Positions 18,256 through 25,298 of a stretch of 64,000 nt of DNA are shown in pieces (the first letter of the stretch is position 1; each line of letters starts with the position of its first letter). The position numbers and the translations under genes were made by a program. The notes below the pieces were generated by a model. The model saw only the letters and a list, made by a program, of their open reading frames with translations. It was not told where the DNA came from and made no database searches. The DNA lies in contig NZ_JAJUXK010000001.1 in the NCBI RefSeq assembly GCF_021390335.1, positions 310,001-374,000 of the forward strand, in the 5' to 3' direction. This DNA is from Dyadobacter sp. CY343 (GTDB taxonomy: Bacteria > Bacteroidota > Bacteroidia > Cytophagales > Spirosomataceae).

Positions 18256-19110
18256 ATGAAATTAGTGCCAATAGAAAAGCGTAGCGGTTTGACCCGTGAA
18301 GAGTTTATTGAAAATTATCTGAAACCAAGCCGGCCGGTCGTTTTTACCGATCTGGCGAAAGATTGGCCTGCGGTTCAGAAATGGACATTTGAGTGGTTGA
18401 GGGAAAATCACGGCGATCTGGATGTACCCCTGGTTGACAAACACCTGCACGATGCCGATAAATATTTTCAGATAGCGAAAACCATGAAGTTCGGCGAGTA
18501 TCTTTCGCTGATCGAGAAAGGCCCTACCGACCTGCGTATCTTTCTTTTTGATATTTTTAAGAAGATCCCCGAGCTTGCAAACGACATCCGTTTTCCGACG
18601 ATTATGGATGGATTTTTGAAATCTTACAAGTTTGTATTCTTCGGAGGTCAGGATTCGATTACCAGCCTGCACTACGATATGGATTGCTCCAATGTGTTCC
18701 TGACGCAGTTTCAGACGCGCAAGCAGGTGATCCTGTTTTCTCCCGAAGAAAGCCGCAGGTTATACCATCACCCGTTTACAGTGATGAGCAAAGTGGATCC
18801 TTTGAACCCAGATTACGAACGTTTCCCTGCATTGAAAGGCGCAACAGGACATGAAACTACGTTGCTTCACGGCGAGACGATCTTTATTCCTTCTCTGTGG
18901 TGGCACCATATCCGCTATGTCGACGGCGGTTTTAGCCTTGCATTGAGAGCTAACAATTCGATTTTCACAGCAGTGAGAGGTGGAATGAACCTGGTTCGCC
19001 ACACCTTTGTAGACAGAAGCATGACCAAGTTGCTCGGTCTCGACTGGCAGCATTGGAAAGAGAAAAAAGCAGTTGAAAATGCGCAAAGTGTGCTGAGACA
19101 ACAGGCATAA
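18256..19110 (+). CDS. Cupin-like (JmjC-type) Fe(II)/2-oxoglutarate dioxygenase-like protein
   Basis: The protein (284 residues from the ATG at 18256, MKLVPIEKRSG) fits the cupin_8 group: RPVVFTDLAKDWPA near the start, SLHYDMDCSNVFLTQFQTRKQVILF supplying the H-x-D metal pair, and the distal HGETIFIPSLWWHHIRYV block with the second His. Members hydroxylate protein or tRNA side chains with Fe(II), 2-oxoglutarate and oxygen. The substrate cannot be told. A 27-base longer frame from 18229 is less likely. It is followed after 77 bases by uvrB. Confidence 0.88.
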   Translation: MKLVPIEKRSGLTREEFIENYLKPSRPVVFTDLAKDWPAVQKWTFEWLRENHGDLDVPLVDKHLHDADKYFQIAKTMKFGEYLSLIEKGPTDLRIFLFDIFKKIPELANDIRFPTIMDGFLKSYKFVFFGGQDSITSLHYDMDCSNVFLTQFQTRKQVILFSPEESRRLYHHPFTVMSKVDPLNPDYERFPALKGATGHETTLLHGETIFIPSLWWHHIRYVDGGFSLALRANNSIFTAVRGGMNLVRHTFVDRSMTKLLGLDWQHWKEKKAVENAQSVLRQQA

Positions 19111-19187
19111 GGCAGTCCCGGACGCATTTCAAGGAAACTAATCTATCTTTGAAATGCGTTATTTCCGGTACGGCCTTATTTGTTGTT

Positions 19188-21206
19188 ATGAATTTCGAAC
19201 TCACTTCCGAATACCAACCTACGGGCGATCAGCCCGTTGCAATCGATCAACTTGTTCAGGGAATAGAAGCGGGCGAACCTGCCCAGACACTGCTCGGTGT
19301 GACAGGCTCGGGTAAAACCTTTACCATTGCCAACGTGGTCAACCGCGTTCACAAACCTACTCTGGTATTAAGCCACAACAAAACCCTCGCTGCACAGCTT
19401 TACGGCGAATTCAAGCAGTTTTTTCCAAGTAATGCGGTGGAGTATTTCATCAGCTACTACGATTACTACCAGCCGGAAGCATTCATTTCCACGACCAATA
19501 CTTATATTGAAAAGGACCTGATGATCAATCAGGAAATTGAAAAACTGCGGCTGCATACCGTGTCCTCGCTCATGAGCGGGCGGCGGGACGTGATCGTGGT
19601 TGCTTCCGTTTCTTGTATATATGGCGCAGGAAACCCGCACGAATACAAAAAAAGCATTGTCAGCGCCAAGCTAGGCGATATTGTAAGTCGAAACCAGTTC
19701 CTTTTTCGGCTGGTGGAAATACTGTACAGCCGCACCGAGCTTGAATTTAACCGCGGAACATTCCGTGTGAAAGGTGATACCGTAGATGTGTATCCCGGTT
19801 ACGCCGATTTCGCTTACCGGTTTATCTTTTTTGGGGATGAAATTGAGGCAATACAACGCATAGAGCCGGAATCCGGAAAGAAAATTTCTTCCGAGAAAGC
19901 TGTTGCCATTTTCCCTGCAAACCTTTTTGTGACGGGCCGCGATGTACTTAACCAATCGATAAAAGAGATTCAGGATGACCTGGTGACGCAGATCAAGTAC
20001 TTCACAGCGGAGGGGAGATTGGCCGAGGCCGAGCGTGTGAAGGAACGGACGGAATTTGATATGGAAATGATGCGGGAACTGGGTTATTGCTCAGGAATCG
20101 AGAACTACTCCCGCTACTTTGACCGCCGCCTGCCGGGCCAGCGGCCTTTCTGTCTGCTGGATTATTTCCCGGACGATTTTCTAATGGTAGTGGATGAAAG
20201 TCACGTGACGATGCCGCAGATCCGTGCGATGTGGGGCGGTGACCGTTCGAGAAAAGAGTCGCTTGTTGAATATGGATTCAGGCTTCCTTCTGCATTGGAC
20301 AACCGGCCGCTTACTTTCCAGGAATTCGAAGATATGACGCCGCAAACGATTTTTGTGAGTGCGACGCCTGCTGAATATGAGTTGAGAAAATCAGAAGGTG
20401 TTGTTGTTGAGCAGATTATCCGACCAACCGGACTATTGGATCCAGAAATTGAAGTAAGACCAAGCCTCAACCAGATTGACGATCTTCTGGAAGAAACAAA
20501 CAAAAGGATCGCGATGGGCGACCGTGTACTGATCACCACTTTGACCAAAAGAATGGCCGAAGAGCTAAGCAAATACCTCGACCGCGTCGGAATCAAATGC
20601 CGCTACATTCACTCGGAAGTGAAGGCTTTGGACCGCGTGGAGATATTACGGGAGCTTCGGTTGGGTGTATTTGATGTACTGGTGGGGGTGAACCTGCTGC
20701 GCGAGGGGCTCGATTTACCCGAAGTGTCGCTCGTAGCTATTATGGATGCCGATAAAGAAGGATTTTTAAGAGATACCCGCTCAATGATCCAGACAATCGG
20801 CCGCGCCGCGCGGAATGACCGCGGAAAAGTAATTATGTATGCTGATGTCATGACGGGCTCCATGCAGCTCGCAATAGACGAGACCAATCGCCGCCGCAGC
20901 ATTCAAATGGAGTATAATATTGAAAACGGTATTGTGCCGAGAACGATCCTGAAATCGAAAGAAGCGATCATGGAACAAACTTCCGTCGCCGACTCGAAAG
21001 TGCGTAAAGTTTATGTGGAGCCAAGCGAAATCCGAATCGCTGCCGATCCTGTCGTGCAGTATATGGGTAAAAACGACCTGCAAAAACTCATCGCCGAAAC
21101 GCAGAGAAAAATGGAATCCGCCGCGAAAGATATGGACTTCCTCGAAGCCGCGAGACTACGCGACGAGCTGCTGCAATTGAAGGATCGGGCGAAGCAGGAG
21201 GCGTAG
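19188..21206 (+). CDS. uvrB: Excinuclease ABC subunit B
   Basis: UvrB (672 residues from the ATG at 19188) receives damaged DNA from UvrA and recruits UvrC in nucleotide excision repair. Visible marks are EYQPTGDQPVAIDQL, the Walker A GVTGSGKT, the beta-hairpin SYYDYYQPEAF, the Walker B region VVDESHVTMPQI, helicase motifs VSATPAEYE and IGRAARN, and the C-terminal UVR domain (MESAAKDMDFLEAARLRDEL). The open frame extends 13 codons upstream to 19149, but the conserved N-terminus fits the ATG at 19188. Length is normal. Confidence 0.98.
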   Translation: MNFELTSEYQPTGDQPVAIDQLVQGIEAGEPAQTLLGVTGSGKTFTIANVVNRVHKPTLVLSHNKTLAAQLYGEFKQFFPSNAVEYFISYYDYYQPEAFISTTNTYIEKDLMINQEIEKLRLHTVSSLMSGRRDVIVVASVSCIYGAGNPHEYKKSIVSAKLGDIVSRNQFLFRLVEILYSRTELEFNRGTFRVKGDTVDVYPGYADFAYRFIFFGDEIEAIQRIEPESGKKISSEKAVAIFPANLFVTGRDVLNQSIKEIQDDLVTQIKYFTAEGRLAEAERVKERTEFDMEMMRELGYCSGIENYSRYFDRRLPGQRPFCLLDYFPDDFLMVVDESHVTMPQIRAMWGGDRSRKESLVEYGFRLPSALDNRPLTFQEFEDMTPQTIFVSATPAEYELRKSEGVVVEQIIRPTGLLDPEIEVRPSLNQIDDLLEETNKRIAMGDRVLITTLTKRMAEELSKYLDRVGIKCRYIHSEVKALDRVEILRELRLGVFDVLVGVNLLREGLDLPEVSLVAIMDADKEGFLRDTRSMIQTIGRAARNDRGKVIMYADVMTGSMQLAIDETNRRRSIQMEYNIENGIVPRTILKSKEAIMEQTSVADSKVRKVYVEPSEIRIAADPVVQYMGKNDLQKLIAETQRKMESAAKDMDFLEAARLRDELLQLKDRAKQEA

Positions 21207-21269
21207 GAAGTATGTATTCAAAACACGAATATCTTTTCTATATTAGGACACATTTTAACCACACTACAA

Positions 21270-21488
21270 ATGATTAGGACCTTGATAGTCCCCGAGAAAA
21301 GAAATATTTCCATTCAGCTGCCCGATTCCTTTATTGGTAAGCAGGTTGAGGTGATCGCATTTACTGTTCCTGATAAAACAGTGAAAAGTGCGACGCAGGA
21401 TAAAACACAAACACACTATGCGAGTCTAAAATCTTTAAGCAAAGATTGGCTCAGCGATGAAGAAGACAAAATATGGGAAAATTTGTAA
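21270..21488 (+). CDS. Antitoxin of a PemK/MazF-type toxin-antitoxin pair
   Basis: This 72-residue protein begins with a short swapped-hairpin-like strand region (IRTLIVPEKRNISIQLPDSFIGKQVEVIAF) and ends in an acidic helix with SLSKDWLSDEEDKIWENL, which is the usual toxin-binding tail. Its 3' end overlaps the toxin start by 16 bases, the standard arrangement. It should neutralise the toxin and autoregulate the pair. Confidence 0.85.
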   Translation: MIRTLIVPEKRNISIQLPDSFIGKQVEVIAFTVPDKTVKSATQDKTQTHYASLKSLSKDWLSDEEDKIWENL

Positions 21489-21805
21489 AAGGTGAAGTCG
21501 TTGTTATCCCGTTTCCTTTTTCAGATCTGTCCGGAAGTAAAAGAAGACCTGCACTTGTACTGGCAGATCTCACAGGAGACGATATCTTGCTATGCCAGAT
21601 TACTTCAAAAGCTGTAAAAGGCCAGCCTTCGGTAGCGCTAACTACCAGAGACTTTGCGGTTGGCTCTTTGCCAGTCGATAGTTTTGTCAGACCGCTACGA
21701 ATCTTCACAGCCGACAAAACAATCATAATCAGGAGTGCAGGGATATTAAAATCAGGAATAGCGAATGAGGTTGTCCGAAAGATAGTGGACGTTTTAAATG
21801 CTTAA
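21473..21805 (+). CDS. PemK/MazF family toxin (mRNA interferase)
   Basis: The 110-residue protein has the PemK/MazF fold: KGEVVVIPFPFSDLSGSKRRPALVLAD with the conserved PF and RPALV segments, LLCQITSKA with Gln-Ile-Thr, SVALTTRDFAVGSLPVDSFVRPLRIFT, and the C-terminal helix. The family cleaves mRNA at short sequence motifs. It overlaps the antitoxin start-side gene by 16 bases and its stop codon shares TTAA with the stop of the convergent deoxyribonucleotidase gene. Confidence 0.92.
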   Translation: MGKFVKGEVVVIPFPFSDLSGSKRRPALVLADLTGDDILLCQITSKAVKGQPSVALTTRDFAVGSLPVDSFVRPLRIFTADKTIIIRSAGILKSGIANEVVRKIVDVLNA

Positions 21806-22341
21806 ACTCTGGTTGTCTGTTCAAACAATTCCAGCACCTCTTCCCAATTATTAACCCTCCGATATTTCTCAATCCCTGCATTATGTCCGGCGGAGAACAG
21901 AATCGGTATTCCCTGGCAGTAATCAAGGTTTTTCAGGTGGTCGTCGATCAGGTAGTCAGTGTTGATCACGCGTTTATCTCCGCAGAAAACGATGTTTTTC
22001 CAGTGGATCGAGGGGAAATGTTCGTTTAGCCAATCGTGTTTTTCCAGAAGCGAATTGGGAAATTCCATTGCGGCAGAAACGATGAAAATATCAAAATGCT
22101 CCTGCAACTTCAGGATCGCCTCCTGTGCGCCGGCTATCACCGGTGCGTCACGAAAAAAGCCGGGTTTATATAAAAGGCTTCTGGCTGCATCAGGATCCGG
22201 AAATGCCTGATCCTCAGGTATTCCTAGCATTGCCTCGCGCGCTACTTTTACTCCGAATGCTTTTTCATAAGCATTGATCCAATTGACTTCAATGTCCACA
22301 ATGACATTGTCCATATCCACCGCTATTGATTTTCTAGTCAT
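21802..22341 (-). CDS. 5'(3')-deoxyribonucleotidase, HAD superfamily (NT5C-type)
   Basis: The 179-residue protein shows the HAD motif I as VDMDNVIVDIE (DMDNV nucleophile block), motif II in FIVSAAMEFPNS, a Lys in motif III (KNIVFCGDKRVI) and acidic motif IV (DYLIDDHLKNL), with the pattern typical of the NT5C deoxyribonucleotidase group that dephosphorylates dUMP and dTMP. It is divergent from a DeoR-family regulator with a shared palindrome in the promoter region, so it may be under its control. Its stop overlaps the toxin stop. Confidence 0.88.
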   Translation of the reverse strand: MTRKSIAVDMDNVIVDIEVNWINAYEKAFGVKVAREAMLGIPEDQAFPDPDAARSLLYKPGFFRDAPVIAGAQEAILKLQEHFDIFIVSAAMEFPNSLLEKHDWLNEHFPSIHWKNIVFCGDKRVINTDYLIDDHLKNLDYCQGIPILFSAGHNAGIEKYRRVNNWEEVLELFEQTTRV

Positions 22342-22364
22342 CTTTAATTTGCGTTTTATTGCAA

Positions 22365-22424
22365 CAAAAGTAGAATATTGGTGCAGTATTTTGCAATGTT
22401 TGTTTTAAACAAATATTAAGTTTG
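22365..22424. promoter_or_regulatory. Divergent promoters and palindromic operator between nucleotidase and DeoR gene
   Basis: Plus strand: TTG at 22391-22393 and TAAGTTTG at 22417-22424, 23 bases apart, serve the DeoR gene. Minus strand: TTG (22396-22394) and TACTTTTG (22372-22365), 21 bases apart, serve the nucleotidase. Between the plus-strand elements is the perfect palindrome TTTGTTT-T-AAACAAA (22399-22413), a likely operator for the DeoR protein (inference). All positions fit the Bacteroidota promoter consensus. Confidence 0.55.
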
Positions 22425-22443
22425 CAAAAATTACGATGTCATT

Positions 22444-23193
22444 ATGTTGAAGGAAGAGCGGTTTAAAGTTATTCTCGATCGTCTTGTCAATGATCAAAAG
22501 GTATATCTAGCCGGACTAAGTGCATTGTTGAATGTATCTGAGGATACTGTCCGGCGGGATATCAAAGAGCTGGCAGAGCAGGGACTACTAAAATCGGTAC
22601 GGGGAGGTGCAGTACCACATGCTCCCGGGCCGCACCATTTTCGTGACCGGATTTCCCACGATAAGGACCAGAAGCAGATCATTGCAAACAAAGCATTATC
22701 GTTTCTAAAAGACGGGCAGGTTGTCATTTTCGATGGAGGAACTTCTGCTATGCTTATCGCACAAGCATTACCCAAGGATTTGAGAATCACCGTTGTTACG
22801 AACAGTTTTCCAATCGCTTCCTTGTTGGAGGAACACGAATTTGTTGAAGTACTCTTTGCCGGTGGTCGACTTTTGAAAAACTCCTTTGTGACAATCGGAA
22901 GTGATACCATTCAATTTTTGCAAAAGTTCAGGGCTGATATTTGTTTGCTTGGAATTTGCAGTATTCACAAAGAGTTGGGAGTAACCGGGCCGGACTATGA
23001 AGAAAGTGAAGTGAAAAGGACGATGATCCAGTCTTCACGCGAGATAATTGCACTCGCTACCGCAGAAAAACTCGAAACGGCCGAAGCCTTTTATATTTGC
23101 CCGACTGAGCGGTTGTCTGTCATTATCACCGATCAGCCGGGCGGGCAGGAAGCATTTAAAATGTATTCTGAGCTTGGAATTCAAATGGTTTGA
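22444..23193 (+). CDS. DeoR/GlpR family transcriptional regulator
   Basis: The 249-residue protein has an N-terminal helix-turn-helix (about residues 1-55) with VYLAGLSALLNVSEDTVRRDIKELAEQGLLKSVRGGA, and a C-terminal sugar-phosphate isomerase-like sensor domain (about 75-230) with VIFDGGTSAML and the LGICSIHKELGVT region. Members repress sugar or nucleoside catabolic genes and respond to phosphorylated sugars. It is divergent from a deoxyribonucleotidase, which is a plausible target. An operator palindrome lies in its own promoter, suggesting autoregulation. Confidence 0.9.
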   Translation: MLKEERFKVILDRLVNDQKVYLAGLSALLNVSEDTVRRDIKELAEQGLLKSVRGGAVPHAPGPHHFRDRISHDKDQKQIIANKALSFLKDGQVVIFDGGTSAMLIAQALPKDLRITVVTNSFPIASLLEEHEFVEVLFAGGRLLKNSFVTIGSDTIQFLQKFRADICLLGICSIHKELGVTGPDYEESEVKRTMIQSSREIIALATAEKLETAEAFYICPTERLSVIITDQPGGQEAFKMYSELGIQMV

Positions 23194-23202
23194 CCAATTA
23201 GT

Positions 23203-23361
23203 CTATTCTTCTTTATCCGGCAAAACCTGTTCCGTTTTAAAGAAAGTATCGTCTATCGTTTTGGTTTCCTGATAGATAATATTGGAAAAGCCCAGCATAA
23301 AAGCGATAACAAATCGTCGTAGCCACTTGATGAGGCTGCGGAATATTTTACCAATATTCAT
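23203..23361 (-). CDS. Putative small membrane protein
   Basis: From the ATG at 23361 there are 52 residues, with a basic N-terminus (RSLIKWLRRF), a hydrophobic stretch (VIAFMLGFSNIIY) that could span or attach to the membrane, and an acidic tail. The open frame runs on to 23457 but its first 32 residues look less natural. I do not recognise it, and only the membrane-like composition supports it. Confidence 0.3.
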   Translation of the reverse strand: MNIGKIFRSLIKWLRRFVIAFMLGFSNIIYQETKTIDDTFFKTEQVLPDKEE

Positions 23362-23472
23362 TTCCTGATTTTTTAAAATGAATAATTGCGTTTCCTGAAA
23401 CAGAAAACAGCATATAAGTTGACTACAAGCGTTTACGCTCGCAGTATTTTGGGACAAAGCAGTTGCCCCGAA

Positions 23473-23865
23473 TCAGGAAAATGAAGGATCAGACTGGTAA
23501 GAAGAACTTGTGCATCCTTGTAACCTATTCATTTTCAGTAACTCAAATGAATAGGAAGCGAATTGATGCGAGGCTGAATTAAAACGGGTCTTATTGAGGT
23601 TTGTGAAGCTCCGCTGCCTCGCATGACGGATCTCAGCAGATTCTTTGAAGTCTGCGATTGCAGCCTTACTGTTCGATGCAGGCTGCTTGAACACGACAAT
23701 TGTACCGGCATTTCTGCTTCGGTGAGAGTTAAAAAACTGCTCTGTCTGGCAAGCCGCGGCTCGATTATATTCCTGAAAAAAGCCGGATCCGGTTGATAAA
23801 ATAACCAGGAATAACCACCGTAAAATGGTTCTGTTTGCGGGCAATATGTTTGAATGTGAATGCAT
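23473..23865 (-). CDS. Hypothetical protein, translationally coupled to the SDR gene
   Basis: This 130-residue frame begins in the TAATG overlap with the stop of the SDR gene, the standard geometry for coupled translation. It has an N-terminal hydrophobic segment (LRWLFLVILSTGSGFF) preceded by a positively charged stretch, consistent with an anchor or signal, and a Ser/Asn/Lys-rich remainder with no recognised domain. Evidence is positional; I do not know a homologue. The region between 23193 and 23865 holds nothing else I can support. Confidence 0.35.
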   Translation of the reverse strand: MHSHSNILPANRTILRWLFLVILSTGSGFFQEYNRAAACQTEQFFNSHRSRNAGTIVVFKQPASNSKAAIADFKESAEIRHARQRSFTNLNKTRFNSASHQFASYSFELLKMNRLQGCTSSSYQSDPSFS

Positions 23866-24644
23866 TATCTCGGTCCCATTCTGATTGCCCCGTCGAGGCG
23901 GATCACCTCACCGTTCAGCATTGGATTTTCTACAATGGATTTGGCCAGCAACGCATATTCGGAAGGTCTTCCAAGGCGGGAGGGGAATGGTATCTGCTGC
24001 CCCAGTGACACGCGCGCCTCTTCGGGTAATCCCATCATTAACGGCGTTTCAAACAAGCCGGGGGCTATTGCCATAACCCGAATGCCAGATTTGGCAAGAT
24101 CACGGGCGACAGGCAAAGTCATGCTAACAATCCCACCCTTACTAGCCGCATAAGCGACCTGTCCCATTTGTCCGTCGTAAGCAGCTACGGAGGCTGTATT
24201 AATGATCACGCCGCGCTCTCCTTCCTCATTTGGCGAATTTTGTTCCATTGCAAAAGCCGCCAGGCGCATGACGTTAAAAGTGCCGATCAGGTTTGTGCGG
24301 ATGGTTTTTTCGAATAACTCGAAGGAATGCGGACCGTAAATGCCCTCTGATTTGCCGACTATTTTCCGGGCCGGTGCAACGCCAGCGCAGTTCACAACAA
24401 TATCAATCTGACCAAACTGAGCAATTGCAAAGTCGACGGCGGTTTTTACCTCAGTTTCACTGGAAACATCGGTTTTAATGAATCTGATTTTTCCGTCAAA
24501 TGATTCTTCCAATGCAGTTCCCGCCGCTTCGTTCAGATCCAGGATCACCGTATTTGCGCCTGCCTCCACAAACAAACGGGCGGTAGCCTCTCCCAATCCG
24601 GAGGCTCCGCCCGTTATGAATGCAGTAGCATTTTGTAGTTGCAT
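23865..24644 (-). CDS. SDR family dehydrogenase, 3-hydroxyacyl-CoA dehydrogenase type II-like
   Basis: The 259-residue protein has the short-chain dehydrogenase Rossmann fold: TGGASGLGEA cofactor motif near residue 11, IVVNCAGVAPA (NAG-type motif), and the catalytic Ser-Tyr-Lys set in TASVAAYDGQMGQVAYAASKGG. The insert with FEKTIRTNLIGTFNVMRLAAFAME and the EGERGVIINTASVAAYDGQ stretch matches the HSD17B10-type subfamily that oxidises 3-hydroxyacyl-CoA with NAD. The substrate is inferred. A 130-residue frame follows in overlap. Confidence 0.88.
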   Translation of the reverse strand: MQLQNATAFITGGASGLGEATARLFVEAGANTVILDLNEAAGTALEESFDGKIRFIKTDVSSETEVKTAVDFAIAQFGQIDIVVNCAGVAPARKIVGKSEGIYGPHSFELFEKTIRTNLIGTFNVMRLAAFAMEQNSPNEEGERGVIINTASVAAYDGQMGQVAYAASKGGIVSMTLPVARDLAKSGIRVMAIAPGLFETPLMMGLPEEARVSLGQQIPFPSRLGRPSEYALLAKSIVENPMLNGEVIRLDGAIRMGPR

Positions 24645-24651
24645 ATACTTG

Positions 24652-24825
24652 CTATCTTCTTTTTAAAAGATGCTCCGGAACCGGATGTTCTTCCAGGAAT
24701 TTTCTGGCCTCTTCTGCTTTCCTAAGCACAACAGGGTGATTGGAAAGATCAGGAAGGGAATTGTCGATTGTAATTTTAGGTTTTAAATACCTTGGAACAA
24801 GAACTGTTTTATCTAGAACTTTCAT
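24652..24825 (-). CDS. Small hypothetical protein near DUF6934 gene
   Basis: From the ATG at 24825 the 57-residue product begins MKVLDKTVLVPRYLKPK and ends in a charged helix (RKAEEARKFLEEHPVPEHLLKRR). It has the build of a small antitoxin-like or adaptor protein and lies 19 bases downstream of the frameshifted DUF6934 gene on the same strand. I do not recognise it; a link to DUF6934 is positional only. Confidence 0.5.
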   Translation of the reverse strand: MKVLDKTVLVPRYLKPKITIDNSLPDLSNHPVVLRKAEEARKFLEEHPVPEHLLKRR

Positions 24826-24844
24826 AGCGTGAAACAATTGATTA

Positions 24845-25295
24845 TTACGAATCTAGCGATTTTTTTCCTATCAAAAAACTTTCAAATGAACCGTTTGGTT
24901 CGAAGAAAAACCATTGCTGATTTCGATACCCTAGAATGACAAGGAAGTCTTGCACATCAATAAAAACTACCGATCGAGATTTGATACAACCTTGTCCTTG
25001 CTTTTGAATTTCCTGATAAAGCAACAAGATTTTCAGGATGATCCTCCAAATATTTCAGAACTACGGCCATTACTGTCGCCATAATTTCAGGAACGTCGCC
25101 ATTATCTGTCACAGTATCGTCCACGTAATCCCGCCTCACCGGGCAATAGTCCAGCAAAGCAAGATTGTGTATCTGTGGTGCAATCGGTGAAAAGGAAATA
25201 GCCTTTTCTACTATTCCCTTTTTACCGATGCTTTGAAATTTATAGTGTGTTTCCGCTTCGTTTAGTGCGAAGGGATATGCCTGATATTGATTCAT
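24845..25295 (-). pseudogene. DUF6934 family gene with an apparent frameshift
   Basis: The first frame (25295-24957, 112 residues) reads through MNQYQAYPFALNEAETHYKF, KKGIVEKAISF, VTDNGDVPEIMATV and SGNSKARTRLYQISIG, which are DUF6934 hallmarks. The rest of the family (DFLVILGYRNQQWFFFEP, then the C-terminal FLIGKK) continues in a second frame down to 24845. The join falls at a run of five T on the coding strand (about 24961-24965); removing one T restores a single frame of about 148 residues, the usual family length. Either the gene is broken, the read has an error, or the shift is used. It starts 3 bases after the ileS stop, which suggests a shared transcript. Function of the family is unknown. 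Confidence 0.75.
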
Positions 25296-25298
25296 CTG

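Noticed and set aside
23196-23215. ATTAGTCTAT after the DeoR gene as a metal box
   Set aside because: It lies at the 3' end of two convergent genes and only half of the site matches.
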